The notes: a model not told the origin generated them from the letters alone. A DNA stretch of 9,217 nt from Omnitrophica WOR_2 bacterium RIFCSPHIGHO2_01_FULL_52_10 (GCA_001805565.1 MHGM01000017.1:7126-16342), one strand, 5' to 3'. Positions 1-6,421 are shown, numbered from the stretch's first letter. A program made the numbers and translations.

Positions 1-280
1 TTCCAGTCAAGAGTGCCGGTAGATCATAATCAACCCCGACCTGCGTGACATCCAGCATGCTTCCTTTTGGAAATCCTTTGGGATTGTCGATCTGAAAGGC
101 CTTGACGCGCACGGATTGACGCAGGATCCCGAAAGAAAAACCTCCCACCCGTACATCCGTCCCCAAGACCTGGGAGGCCCCCACCTGCACGGCCGCCTTG
201 ATGATCTGGTCCTTGACGATGCCCAGTCCGATAAGAATCGCCAGGATGATAACAAAAATTTTGATAAATTTATTGTTCAT
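1..280 (-). CDS. AsmA-like membrane-anchored protein, 5' part (partial)
   Basis: Reading the minus strand from an ATG at 280 gives an open frame to the window edge (93 codons). It starts MNNKFIKIFVIILAILIGLG, a short basic N-terminus followed by one hydrophobic segment, so the protein is probably an inner-membrane-anchored periplasmic protein. After it come an amphipathic stretch and a domain with the pattern F-x-I-D-N-P-K-G-F-P-K-G near residue 60-70, followed by alternating hydrophobic residues (LDVTQVGVDYD). That layout (N-terminal anchor, then a beta-rich domain with an NPxGF motif) is seen in AsmA/DUF748-like proteins, which act in outer-membrane lipid or protein homeostasis. Most of the protein lies outside the window, so the family is an inference. 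The start codon follows a GTGGGGCTCC stretch that abuts a perfect hairpin (288-305), so the ribosome site is weak or partly sequestered. Codon positions and GC content look native rather than acquired. Confidence 0.6.
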   Translation of the reverse strand, partial: MNNKFIKIFVIILAILIGLGIVKDQIIKAAVQVGASQVLGTDVRVGGFSFGILRQSVRVKAFQIDNPKGFPKGSMLDVTQVGVDYDLPALLTG

Positions 281-287
281 GGAGCCC

Positions 288-305
288 CACGGGCTAAAGC
301 CCGTG
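288..305. repeat. Perfect 8-bp hairpin beside the AsmA-like start codon
   Basis: CACGGGCT, loop AA, AGCCCGTG is a perfect inverted repeat ending eight bases before the minus-strand ATG at 280. In the mRNA of the AsmA-like gene, the G-rich bases that could serve as ribosome site lie in or beside its 3' arm. A role in translation control is an inference; it may equally be the last unit of the hairpin array. Confidence 0.6.
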
Positions 306-507
306 ATACCCGGTTTACCCCGATTCGCCCCTAGAAATCGCACAGCGATTTCAGGGGTAAAGTCCCGGAAATTTCTCTTTGAGAAATTCCTCGGGATAAG
401 ATATGGCAAAATTCTCTTTCCCGAGAGATTCGAAGAATCTCCGGGATTAAATCCCCAAAATCGCAAAGCGATTTCAGGGGACGATAATTTCGCCATACTC
501 GCCGGGG

Positions 508-624
508 TTATCCGCCGACGGATTACCAGAGGCTTTGCCCTTCGGCGAACATCTCGCCGAAGCAAAAGCTTTTTCGCATTCATCCACGGCTTAAAAAGCC
601 GTGGTATTCTGCGAAGGCGGATAA
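508..624. repeat. Nested, branched hairpin structure
   Basis: TTATCCGCC (508-516) and GGCGGATAA (616-624) are perfect 9-bp complements that enclose two further stems. The first is CTTCGGCGA (540-548) with TCGCCGAAG (554-562). The second is a stacked stem of TTCGCA (574-579) with TGCGAA (610-615) around CCACGGCTT (584-592) with AAGCCGTGG (596-604). The outer pair closes a multiloop, as in a structured RNA or a folded single-stranded DNA element. The structure could form on either strand. No known RNA family was recognised. Confidence 0.55.
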
Positions 625-641
625 GGCAGGATTTCGCGTCG

Positions 642-701
642 CCCCCTGCTGGTTTACGCACTTTTTAAAAAACAAAAGTGCGTAAATCAATGTGCAGGGG
701 G
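642..701. repeat. Long hairpin downstream of the sigma-like gene
   Basis: CCCCCTGC (642-649) pairs with GCAGGGGG (694-701), and inside it TTTACGCACTTTT (653-665) pairs perfectly with AAAAGTGCGTAAA (674-686). The two helices together give more than 20 paired bases. It lies 66 bases past the stop of the minus-strand sigma-like gene and could block transcription or protect an mRNA 3' end. Neither side carries the T-run of a classical rho-independent terminator, so I list it as a repeat. Confidence 0.6.
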
Positions 702-767
702 TTAAGTGAAAGAACTTTTACCTTGAGGCTGGTTTTGCCGTTTTAGGGACCAAATCTTTACGTTAAG

Positions 768-1189
768 CTATCGACTGTCCTTACGATCAAACCTTTCCCA
801 GTCAGGGCTTTCATGGCGCCTTTGCCTGCGGATTTCCTTTTTTACAGAATCGATTATAAAACCATCAATCCGCTTCCAGATATAAAAAGAAAACTGGACA
901 GGCTTAAGATTCCCTTGTCTGTCTTTATACTCCAAGTTGTAGGTTTTGGTTTTATCATACAAAATAAACACAGCCTTGGAAAGGATATCCTCCCCATAAC
1001 GTGCCACATAAGCTGGAAAGGTCTTCTTATAAATCCGAAAAATAATAAAACCACCATGGCGAAGAACAAGCTCTTCCTTTTTTCTTTAGATCGCCCCCTC
1101 GCATAAGCGATAAGCTGTCTTTCTTCATCAAGTGAAATTCTTGGATATTGAGATGCGAGTCGATAATACGTTTTCCACATTAGAAACAT
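768..1189 (-). pseudogene. Sigma-70 region 2-like protein, frameshifted
   Basis: Two overlapping minus-strand frames join into one protein of about 137-140 residues. The first frame (ATG at 1189 or 1180) gives MWKTYYRLASQYPRISLDEE and ends in SKEK. At the A6 run at 1078-1083 the frame shifts by one base, and the second frame continues KEELVLRHGGFI to a TAG at 768-770. The joined protein matches sigma-70 regions 1.2-2: a DEERQLI start, an ELVLRH helix, YGEDIL (the E-D-L-type region 2.1/2.2 core), a YNL turn, and FSFYIWKRIDGFIIDS in the place of the F-x-x-Y-A-x-x-W-I-R region 2.3/2.4 helix. Regions 3 and 4 are absent, so it would bind core polymerase or DNA only through region 2, if at all. The frame break may be a sequencing or assembly slip in the A-run, a true decay mutation, or transcriptional slippage. 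No strong ribosome site was seen. Confidence 0.65.
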
Positions 1190-1234
1190 TGCACAGCAAA
1201 GCAATTAATCACTTTTTGATGCGCATTCCATTGT

Positions 1235-1816
1235 CTAACCAGAAATATATTTCTTTAATATTCCCTCATCAACTACCGCAGTTAATTCTTTAAAGTATTC
1301 GGAACAAAAAGTAAGCACGTCATATTGTCTAAACAGACGCTTACATAATATTTTATCGTCGTTAGTATACTTGACTGAAGTTTGATCAAAAAATGCCTCA
1401 TCAAATCTATAATTGTGGAATGACTCTGCTTGGGGGATTTCCGTTGGAGAAATAGGTGGTTGTGTAGTGTAGACTATTTGGCCGCTGGATGAAATTGCTA
1501 CACCGTTAAGAGTTGTTGTAAGTGTTGTCACAGGCACCATTACTCTTACATCTTTCGCTGGTCTACAGGGCCGAATATGAATATTCAAATCGCGGGTATT
1601 CTTAAAGAATTTTAAGATGTCACTGCCATTCATTTTGTTATCAAGCCATGTCTGATTCTTGCTTCCTTGCAGTTCTTCTCGCATGAAATACAAAACAGAC
1701 CTTGTTGCTGAAAGGAAAGCGCTTAAATTAAAAGTGAACTTAAAATAATCACTTTGTAATGCTATCATTTGATTTAACAAGTATTCAGCTTCAAGGAGTT
1801 TAATTTTTTCATGCAT
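1235..1816 (-). CDS. HEPN-like protein with R-x4-H motif
   Basis: A 193-residue soluble protein starting at ATG 1816 and ending with TAG at 1235-1237. The N-terminal 85 residues look all-helical: an amphipathic helix (residues 5-28), then SAFLSATRSVLYFMREEL (32-49), then DILKFFKNTRDLNIHIRP with Arg75-Asp76 and His80. R-(N/D)-x3-H is the R-x4-6-H signature of HEPN domains, many of which are metal-independent RNases in toxin-antitoxin, abortive-infection and CRISPR systems. The preceding SAFLSATRSV helix is also in the usual HEPN place. The C-terminal half (90-193) looks beta-rich with no motif I recognise. The gene lies downstream of the AlbA_2-type ATPase, with a terminator-like hairpin between them, and upstream of the broken sigma-like gene. 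No MNT-type antitoxin is beside it. HEPN assignment rests on motif and helix pattern only; RNase activity is an inference. Confidence 0.6.
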   Translation of the reverse strand: MHEKIKLLEAEYLLNQMIALQSDYFKFTFNLSAFLSATRSVLYFMREELQGSKNQTWLDNKMNGSDILKFFKNTRDLNIHIRPCRPAKDVRVMVPVTTLTTTLNGVAISSSGQIVYTTQPPISPTEIPQAESFHNYRFDEAFFDQTSVKYTNDDKILCKRLFRQYDVLTFCSEYFKELTAVVDEGILKKYISG

Positions 1817-1872
1817 TACTTTAATCGTCTCGTTTTTATGTAAGTTTCTTGCAATGACTCCACAGATAAAAT

Positions 1873-1907
1873 TGCATGAATATTACAGAAAATGTAATAA
1901 TCGTGCA
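1873..1907 (-). terminator. Terminator-like hairpin after the AlbA_2-ATPase gene
   Basis: In minus-strand RNA, 15-base arms (plus positions 1893-1907 and 1873-1887) pair with one A-A mismatch and one G-U wobble around a TTTTC loop, and are followed by ATTTTATCT. The stem begins right after the TGA of the upstream gene (1908-1910). Stem plus T-rich tail in the right place fits a rho-independent terminator, though the stem is AT-rich and the tail is interrupted. Confidence 0.5.
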
Positions 1908-3269
1908 TCAATTCTGCACTTCCCAATGCCCGCCAAAATCGGGGCCAATACGTTTAATAATTCCTTGCTCTCTCAACGATTTGATATGTTTTTTAATAGC
2001 CCGTGGGCTTATCTGTAAATCCCGGGCTAATTCCTCAATGGTAATAGCAGATTTCTCTCTCATGATGGCAACAATTCTCTGGGAACTTGTCTGGGAACCC
2101 CTCTGGGAACCTGTCTGGGAACCCTTGCGCGATTTTCCCTTTAAGGCATACTCCGGATTACGATAAAATATAGCCCTGAAAAAAGTGTCGATCTCAAAGA
2201 CTGGCTCTTTAAGACCGGACTGACTCATGAACTTGCGCATCCTACCAATTCCCGATCCTATTCGTTCTACCTTATGCATTCGGTGAAATAAATCAGCGAT
2301 AATCAAATTTCTACGGATAGACTCTTTCCCTAAATTTTCCTTAGTAAGACCCGCTGGAAGCCCACCCGGATTAACAATTTCTACTCGATCATCAAAAACG
2401 TTCACGGAGATATTCGTTCCTCTCATGCTGTAATCTCGATGAATGATCGCATTGACAACCGCTTCCCGTAAAGCATCTATGGGAATTTCGTAGATGTCAT
2501 GCCGATCTATCTCACGAATTTCACTGCGCACGTTCAAATGCTTCTTAAGAAAGGCTATCGATTCACTGAACTGAGTAAACAAATCATCCCGGACGTCTTT
2601 GCGATCGTAAATATGCGTTTTACTTGTGCCTTTAAATGCTCCAAGAATTGTTTCGCTATAAGGAATGAACCGGTTAATATCGTCAGCAAACATTAATGCT
2701 CCTGCGTTATTGAGCTTACTATTTTTATAAAGCCCCACGCTCGCTAAGAACGGCATGAGATTAGCTTTAGTAACTTTATAAGAAGTTTCAGACTCATGAA
2801 GGAACGCCTTGATCTTCGCAAGCGATACATCCCCAAGAGTGAAATCTTTGCGGGGCAAATCCTCAAAAGCGCTGTCCACGGTTTCGCGGAAAATTGTCCG
2901 CACTTCTTTTTGTGACATTTTCTGACTAACAGCATCCAGCCTGCGAAAATAACCGGACGAACAGCTATACGGCTTTTCATCTCCTTCAAAAATTTCAATA
3001 ACGACGACATTCTCTATCTGCGAAATTTTACCAATCGTTATGTGTGGATCACAATTTCTCGCCAAAGTTGAAATATCGGCTTTCATCTGATTGGTGAGTT
3101 TCTCTCCGATAACTTTCCCCTCGTCGCTTACACCAAGCACGATGAACCCGCCTTTGGTATTAGCCAAAGCAACAATATCCTTGTCGATCTTCGAGGTGTA
3201 CTTCTCCTTGAATTCGACGGTTAATCCCTCGCCTTCGGCAATCAATAGTTTTAATTGTTCATTATTCAT
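1908..3269 (-). CDS. AlbA_2 (Schlafen-type) domain, GHKL-like ATPase and winged-helix protein
   Basis: A COG2865-type predicted transcriptional regulator or nucleic-acid-binding ATPase. I choose ATG 3269 (MNNEQLKLLIAEGEGLTVEF, 453 residues), which matches the family start; an in-frame TTG at 3284 adds five residues. Counting from that TTG: residues 18-130 form the AlbA_2/Schlafen fold (VEFKEKY, IVALANTKGGFIVLGVSD). Residues 265-350 hold a GHKL-type ATP site: REAVVNAIIHRDY (N box, Glu274, Asn278), NPGGLP (305-310) and ERIGSGIGRM (G box). Residues 388-402 are a GSQ/SSQ repeat linker, and 402-447 are a winged helix (ITIEELARDLQISPRAIKKH). Members occur alone as regulators and in defence islands; DNA or RNA binding powered or gated by ATP is known of the folds, the target here is unknown. 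A G-rich, quadruplex-like tract lies just upstream, a terminator-like hairpin just downstream, and a HEPN-like gene follows. Confidence 0.85.
   Translation of the reverse strand: MNNEQLKLLIAEGEGLTVEFKEKYTSKIDKDIVALANTKGGFIVLGVSDEGKVIGEKLTNQMKADISTLARNCDPHITIGKISQIENVVVIEIFEGDEKPYSCSSGYFRRLDAVSQKMSQKEVRTIFRETVDSAFEDLPRKDFTLGDVSLAKIKAFLHESETSYKVTKANLMPFLASVGLYKNSKLNNAGALMFADDINRFIPYSETILGAFKGTSKTHIYDRKDVRDDLFTQFSESIAFLKKHLNVRSEIREIDRHDIYEIPIDALREAVVNAIIHRDYSMRGTNISVNVFDDRVEIVNPGGLPAGLTKENLGKESIRRNLIIADLFHRMHKVERIGSGIGRMRKFMSQSGLKEPVFEIDTFFRAIFYRNPEYALKGKSRKGSQTGSQRGSQTSSQRIVAIMREKSAITIEELARDLQISPRAIKKHIKSLREQGIIKRIGPDFGGHWEVQN
2078..2125 (-). repeat. Four tandem 12-bp repeats inside the ATPase gene
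   Basis: Four consecutive 12-base units of the form TCTGGGAACNNN (plus strand: 2078-2089, 2090-2101, 2102-2113, 2114-2125) encode the GSQ/SSQ linker between the ATPase domain and the winged helix. Related proteins commonly carry TTQK-like tandem linkers at the same place. The in-frame 12-base period allows linker length to change by slippage without breaking the frame. Confidence 0.85.
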
Positions 3270-3314
3270 GACATCGATTTTCAAAATTTTGTATCACTGA
3301 CAGCCTGCGCCTCG

Positions 3315-3341
3315 CCCGACCCGCGACCCCCCCACCCGCCC
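3315..3341 (-). other. G-rich, quadruplex-like tract upstream of the ATPase gene
   Basis: On the minus strand five G-runs of three or more (one of seven) follow each other with spacers of one to four bases, meeting the G3+N1-7 quadruplex consensus. The tract sits about 45-70 bases before the start of the AlbA_2-type gene, in a GC-rich patch (about 3300-3355) that stands out from its AT-rich surroundings. It may act in the promoter or 5' leader. No clear promoter was recognised here. Confidence 0.55.
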
Positions 3342-3369
3342 GGAAGGACCCGTCTCCTGATGATGAATT

Positions 3370-3717
3370 CTATTTCTTCTCGGCAATTTCAGCCTCTGTC
3401 CTTTGAAATAATTCTACTCTGGGATGAATGTGTTCCCAAACAGCCACTGGCAACTCCTTAGGGTCGAAGACTCTTTCATAAACGGCCAAAGCAATCATAT
3501 GCTCCCAAGAAGATGGCGTATCCAAATTGTATAAAAAACGCGACCTTCCATCACGAAATTCATGAATTTTATCCGACAAGGCAAATGGACTTAAATGGTT
3601 AGCACGCCACTGGCCAAAAGCATCATCGAGTTCCTGCAGAGCTTTGTTTAATAGCCGTTCATAGGCTTTACCAGCCCAATGATGGATCTCTTCCTTAAAT
3701 TGCTTTTGTTGTTTCAT
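3370..3717 (-). CDS. Uncharacterised 115-residue protein in the SWIM operon
   Basis: ATG at 3717, TAG at 3370-3372. The start is eight bases after the stop of the SWIM-protein gene, and TTTAGG just upstream (overlapping that stop) can serve as ribosome site, so the two genes are almost certainly co-transcribed and translationally linked. I do not recognise the family. The sequence is charged, mostly helical and rich in Trp and His (HHWAGKAYERL, FGQWRANH, SSWEHMIALAVYERVF, VAVWEHIHP), with no signal peptide, no membrane segment and no cysteine pairs. The regular WEHM and WEHIHP elements suggest a small compact helical domain. By position it could be a partner or accessory subunit of the SWIM protein; that is inference. 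Confidence 0.7.
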   Translation of the reverse strand: MKQQKQFKEEIHHWAGKAYERLLNKALQELDDAFGQWRANHLSPFALSDKIHEFRDGRSRFLYNLDTPSSWEHMIALAVYERVFDPKELPVAVWEHIHPRVELFQRTEAEIAEKK

Positions 3718-3725
3718 AATATTGC

Positions 3726-5447
3726 CTAAACACGCGTTATTTCCTCAAGGAAAGCCGGTCGGTTTTTGTATTTATTCGACATCTCTTCCATTAACGCCTT
3801 AACACGCTCTTGTGCTCCGATCTTTTTCATTTGCCGTAAAAATTGCCCGACCCTCTGATAATGATTGCGTCCAACCAGTGGTGCCAACTCCTCTATGATC
3901 ACCTTCTCATACATGGCTGCAAGCTCTTTGGGATAACGCGAAGCCAAATATCCTTTATAGGCCTCAAGCACATAGGCATTCACATCTTGTTGCACAAAGA
4001 CAAGCAAATCATCCCAGCGCTCTTCTTGAATAAAGATCTGCGCCAAAGTACCCTCATTGTCTTCACCTGATTTCTTAAGTAGTCCAATAACCCGCTCTAC
4101 CTCAGCTACCCATTCAGGTTTCGAAAAACATTTTTTGTAAATCCTATAATAATCCAGATCGCCATTCTTAAGAAAAAGAGCCAAGGAATGTTCTTTTATT
4201 TCCGGGATATTCCGTTCTGCCTGCGCCGCGCGGAGTAACCAACCCGTCCATCCATTTATCAAAAATCTGCCGATTTTTTGCTTTTCATCCAATACGATCC
4301 CATCCTTAGCCAATTGTTTAACCAAAGTAAAATCTTTGCGCTCGAACGCCCGCTCAAGAGAACGTTCACGCATGTCTGGATTCTCGATATGCTGATTTAA
4401 AAAATCCTCAACGTCTTTCTCCGTCCCCAGCCGCTCGGCAACCGTCAACTTAATCCGCCTAATGGTTTCTTCATTGTATCGGCCTGACCATTCGCTGTCC
4501 CCTTTACGTGATCTTGTCGTTTGATCTAATTTTTCAAACAACCTCTTTTGCTCCTGTGTCGTTTCTACCACCTGTGCGGCTAACTCTAAGAAATTCCATC
4601 TCCACTCGCTCCAACCTTCATAGCGTTTGCTTTCAAATTCATTGAACAAATAATTTAACAGTTCTTCTCGAAATACCTTATCATTTGCAAGTCGAGCACA
4701 TATCGACAAACCTTCAAAGGCCTGATCGATCACGCCGCCGATACAGCCATTGGAATCGTCCGCATCCTGCAATAACGGTACCATTTCTTCTAAAACACAC
4801 TGATAAATGGGCAATGCTTTCTGTGCCTCACTATCGCTGATGAACTCCTGCGCCTTATCCAAAATCATCTCGGCGCCTTCAACGGCCTTGGACGATTCCC
4901 AATAACCAATAAAGCCATGCCGACCCCGGGCTGAATCGACAGTATTTCGTATAATCTGCTGATAATGTTCTTTATCTGTCACTGATGCCTGAAGGGCATG
5001 CTTGGCAAAGATATAATCAATCAAATCCGGCTCACGGCCAGCGTAATCCAACAGCAAGGCATTTAACGATGCCCGGGGCATTTGAGATATGATTTCTTCC
5101 AAACTCGCTTGGGGCTTTTTCGGCGATTTGTTTTTCGAAGACTTCTTTGAGCTCTCAATTCGCTTCTTTTGACCATATTGCTGATCTCTCAGTTCATAAA
5201 GAACGGCAACAATATGTTTGCAGACAGGCCCTAAGTCATATGGACATGAGCAGGAATGCTCAGCAACTTCATCGCCTTTAAGATTAATCCGTACCTTATA
5301 CTTTTCTGTCCCTTCAACTGAAGCAACCCATACACCGTCTTTAATCTGTTTCAAGCCACCTACAGCACCGTCGGCAAAATATTCGCTGCCGCGATTGACA
5401 ATACGCTCATCGATTGTTGACTCAAATCTTTCTAAAGAGATTTTCAT
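3726..5447 (-). CDS. SWIM zinc-finger family protein
   Basis: A large cytoplasmic protein of 573 residues if started at ATG 5447 (MKISLERFESTIDERIVNRG), or 581 from ATG 5471. I prefer 5447: it fits the usual family N-terminus and sits one base after the preceding stop (TAGTATG), whereas 5471 overlaps the upstream gene by 23 bases; neither has a strong ribosome site. Counting from 5471, residues 74-86 hold the SWIM zinc finger C-x-C-x7-C-x-H (Cys74, Cys76, Cys84, His86), preceded by a beta-rich segment (VWVASVEGTEKYKVRINL). A Lys/Ser-rich linker (about 103-122) leads to a long helical region of repeat-like character, resembling TPR-type scaffolds (EERWDDLLVFVQQ, YKGYLASRYPKELAAMYEKV). SWIM domains bind DNA or proteins, and related bacterial proteins are often linked to chromatin-like or repair ATPases. 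No catalytic motif was seen. It is the middle gene of a tight three-gene unit. Confidence 0.85.
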   Translation of the reverse strand: MKISLERFESTIDERIVNRGSEYFADGAVGGLKQIKDGVWVASVEGTEKYKVRINLKGDEVAEHSCSCPYDLGPVCKHIVAVLYELRDQQYGQKKRIESSKKSSKNKSPKKPQASLEEIISQMPRASLNALLLDYAGREPDLIDYIFAKHALQASVTDKEHYQQIIRNTVDSARGRHGFIGYWESSKAVEGAEMILDKAQEFISDSEAQKALPIYQCVLEEMVPLLQDADDSNGCIGGVIDQAFEGLSICARLANDKVFREELLNYLFNEFESKRYEGWSEWRWNFLELAAQVVETTQEQKRLFEKLDQTTRSRKGDSEWSGRYNEETIRRIKLTVAERLGTEKDVEDFLNQHIENPDMRERSLERAFERKDFTLVKQLAKDGIVLDEKQKIGRFLINGWTGWLLRAAQAERNIPEIKEHSLALFLKNGDLDYYRIYKKCFSKPEWVAEVERVIGLLKKSGEDNEGTLAQIFIQEERWDDLLVFVQQDVNAYVLEAYKGYLASRYPKELAAMYEKVIIEELAPLVGRNHYQRVGQFLRQMKKIGAQERVKALMEEMSNKYKNRPAFLEEITRV

Positions 5448-5448
5448 A

Positions 5449-5715
5449 CTATCTTTTACGTTTCTCTCCATGCTTACCGTATTTTTGATTCATATAATCT
5501 TCCATTTCCTGCAAGACTTCTTTAGTTTTCTCTCTACCCGAGATAGATTCGTAGGCAAAGCAAATGAATATATCTTCATCCTGATCAGCGCGGGTTAGAT
5601 TACAAGGAATCTCGTACTTTGGATTATCGTTCTTTTTGCACGTGGCACACTGGCTTGGTTTAGGAATCAAACTAGGGTTGAATTCTATACCATCATCATG
5701 GAAATACGCAATCAT
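5449..5715 (-). CDS. Small four-cysteine, probably zinc-binding protein
   Basis: An 88-residue protein from ATG 5715 to TAG 5449-5451. It has Cys23-x2-Cys26 (QCATCKKND), Cys38 in IPCNLTRADQ and Cys52 in FICFAYE, a plausible four-cysteine metal site (C-x2-C-x11-C-x13-C). The CNLTR-x-DQ and F-x-C-x-A-Y-E pieces look like conserved motifs of a small family I have no function for. The C-terminus is helical and strongly basic (HGEKRKR). It leads the operon with the SWIM protein, whose preferred start follows this stop by one base, suggesting translational coupling. Two metal-binding proteins side by side hint at a shared nucleic-acid complex; that is inference. The 43 bases upstream are AT-rich and show no convincing promoter. 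Confidence 0.75.
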   Translation of the reverse strand: MIAYFHDDGIEFNPSLIPKPSQCATCKKNDNPKYEIPCNLTRADQDEDIFICFAYESISGREKTKEVLQEMEDYMNQKYGKHGEKRKR

Positions 5716-5758
5716 TTTATACTGTCCTACAATCTAAAAATCATTCTCAAAGAAATTT

Positions 5759-6421
5759 TCAAAACAGAGTTGGCTCTTTATTATTCAAAAGTCTTATTCT
5801 AATTCTTTTATCAGTTTCATACTCTTCTACAAGCCCTGTTCTTTTCATATCAGTAATCAAACGAGAAACTTTTTTCCTCAGACTATTTCTATTTCTCCCT
5901 CGACAAACATAACCCAATTTTCTTAAAACTTTATCGGCAATAAGATCCTTGCCTTGACTGCTTTCCTGCAAAAGAGTCACGATGACCTCCTGCATTTCCT
6001 TATACTTAGAATCTTGGGAACTTTCTTGTCGTTTCTGAGCATATTCGAGAGCAACGGATAATCTATCTTCTGCAAAATCTTTTTCTACTTGGGATTCATC
6101 GCTTGATTTAACCTCATCTATTTTGACTAAAGGCAAATCAGCTGTGATCACGCCCTTTTCCTTACTATAAATACTCATCTCTTCTAAAATCTGCCATAAC
6201 GGCTCCATAGCTTGCTCAGGATCTCGATAAAATGTGCTGCCCCTTATTCTCCAAAATCTCCAACCCGCGCGCTCTAACACACGTTGCCGCCATTGATCCC
6301 TTTCATATTCCTCAGGACCATGCCATTGGTCTCCGTCACACTCGACAGCCAGACGAGCCTTTATGCCCTCAACAACTAAATCAATTCTATATTCTGCAAC
6401 TCGGAATTGTGGGATGGCTTT
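5759..6421 (-). pseudogene. 5'-truncated helicase remnant with Vsr-like nuclease domain
   Basis: The frame is open from the tRNA through to TGA 5759-5761, but the only upstream start is a TTG inside the tRNA, so no genuine start exists. The first codon after the tRNA (6421) reads K-A-I-P-Q-F-R-V-A-E-Y-R-I-D. This matches the start of the PD-(D/E)XK/Vsr-like nuclease at the C-terminus of large superfamily I helicases. YRIDLVVEG, LAVECDGDQWHG, the WRQRVLERAGWRFWRIRGS strand-helix pattern and FYRDPEQAM-PLW are all hallmarks of that domain, and the acidic residues (D, E-x-D) are kept. A Ser/Lys-rich linker and a C-terminal winged-helix-like segment (LGYVCRGRNRNSLRKKVSRL) follow. The helicase motor is missing entirely. 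Such helicase-nucleases are common in defence islands and mobile elements. Expression without a start is doubtful, although read-through fusion to the tRNA transcript is possible. Confidence 0.75.

Larger units (their letters stand above)
281..767. repeat. Gene-free array of diverse hairpins
   Basis: No credible gene is present here. The stretch holds successive inverted repeats: 288-305 (8-bp arms, loop AA), 328-357, 364-395, 420-445, 453-480, 540-562, 584-604 (9-bp arms, loop AAA) and 642-701. Four in a row (328-357, 364-395, 420-445, 453-480) share a plan: a run of C, a variable AT-containing arm, a three-base loop, the complementary arm, then a run of G. The arms differ between units while pairing is kept. 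Two units (336-357 and 459-480) are nearly identical, sharing AGCGATTTCAGGGG. The array lies between the 3' end of the sigma-like gene and the 5' end of the AsmA-like gene. It may be REP-like repetitive DNA, a structured RNA, or a transcription/mRNA end barrier. It contains no CRISPR-like regular spacing. Confidence 0.75.

Noticed and set aside
198..668. Plus-strand open frame of 156 codons across the hairpin array
   Set aside because: Its product is low-complexity, Arg/Phe-rich and dictated by the palindromes. It has no ribosome site and no protein-like pattern.
642..701. Long hairpin as a standard rho-independent terminator
   Set aside because: No T-run follows the stem on either strand.
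281..767. Hairpin array as a CRISPR array
   Set aside because: Units differ in sequence and spacing, there are no unique spacers of even length, and no cas gene is nearby.
1077..1084. Classical -1 ribosomal frameshift site in the sigma-like gene
   Set aside because: The A-AAA-AAG heptamer is present but not in the phase needed for the incoming frame (codons read GAA AAA AGG), so slippage on the A-run or a lost base is likelier.
1..6421. Second attachment site repeating the tRNA-Glu 3' end
   Set aside because: Reading by eye found no good direct repeat of the tRNA 3' segment in the left part of the window; it may lie outside.
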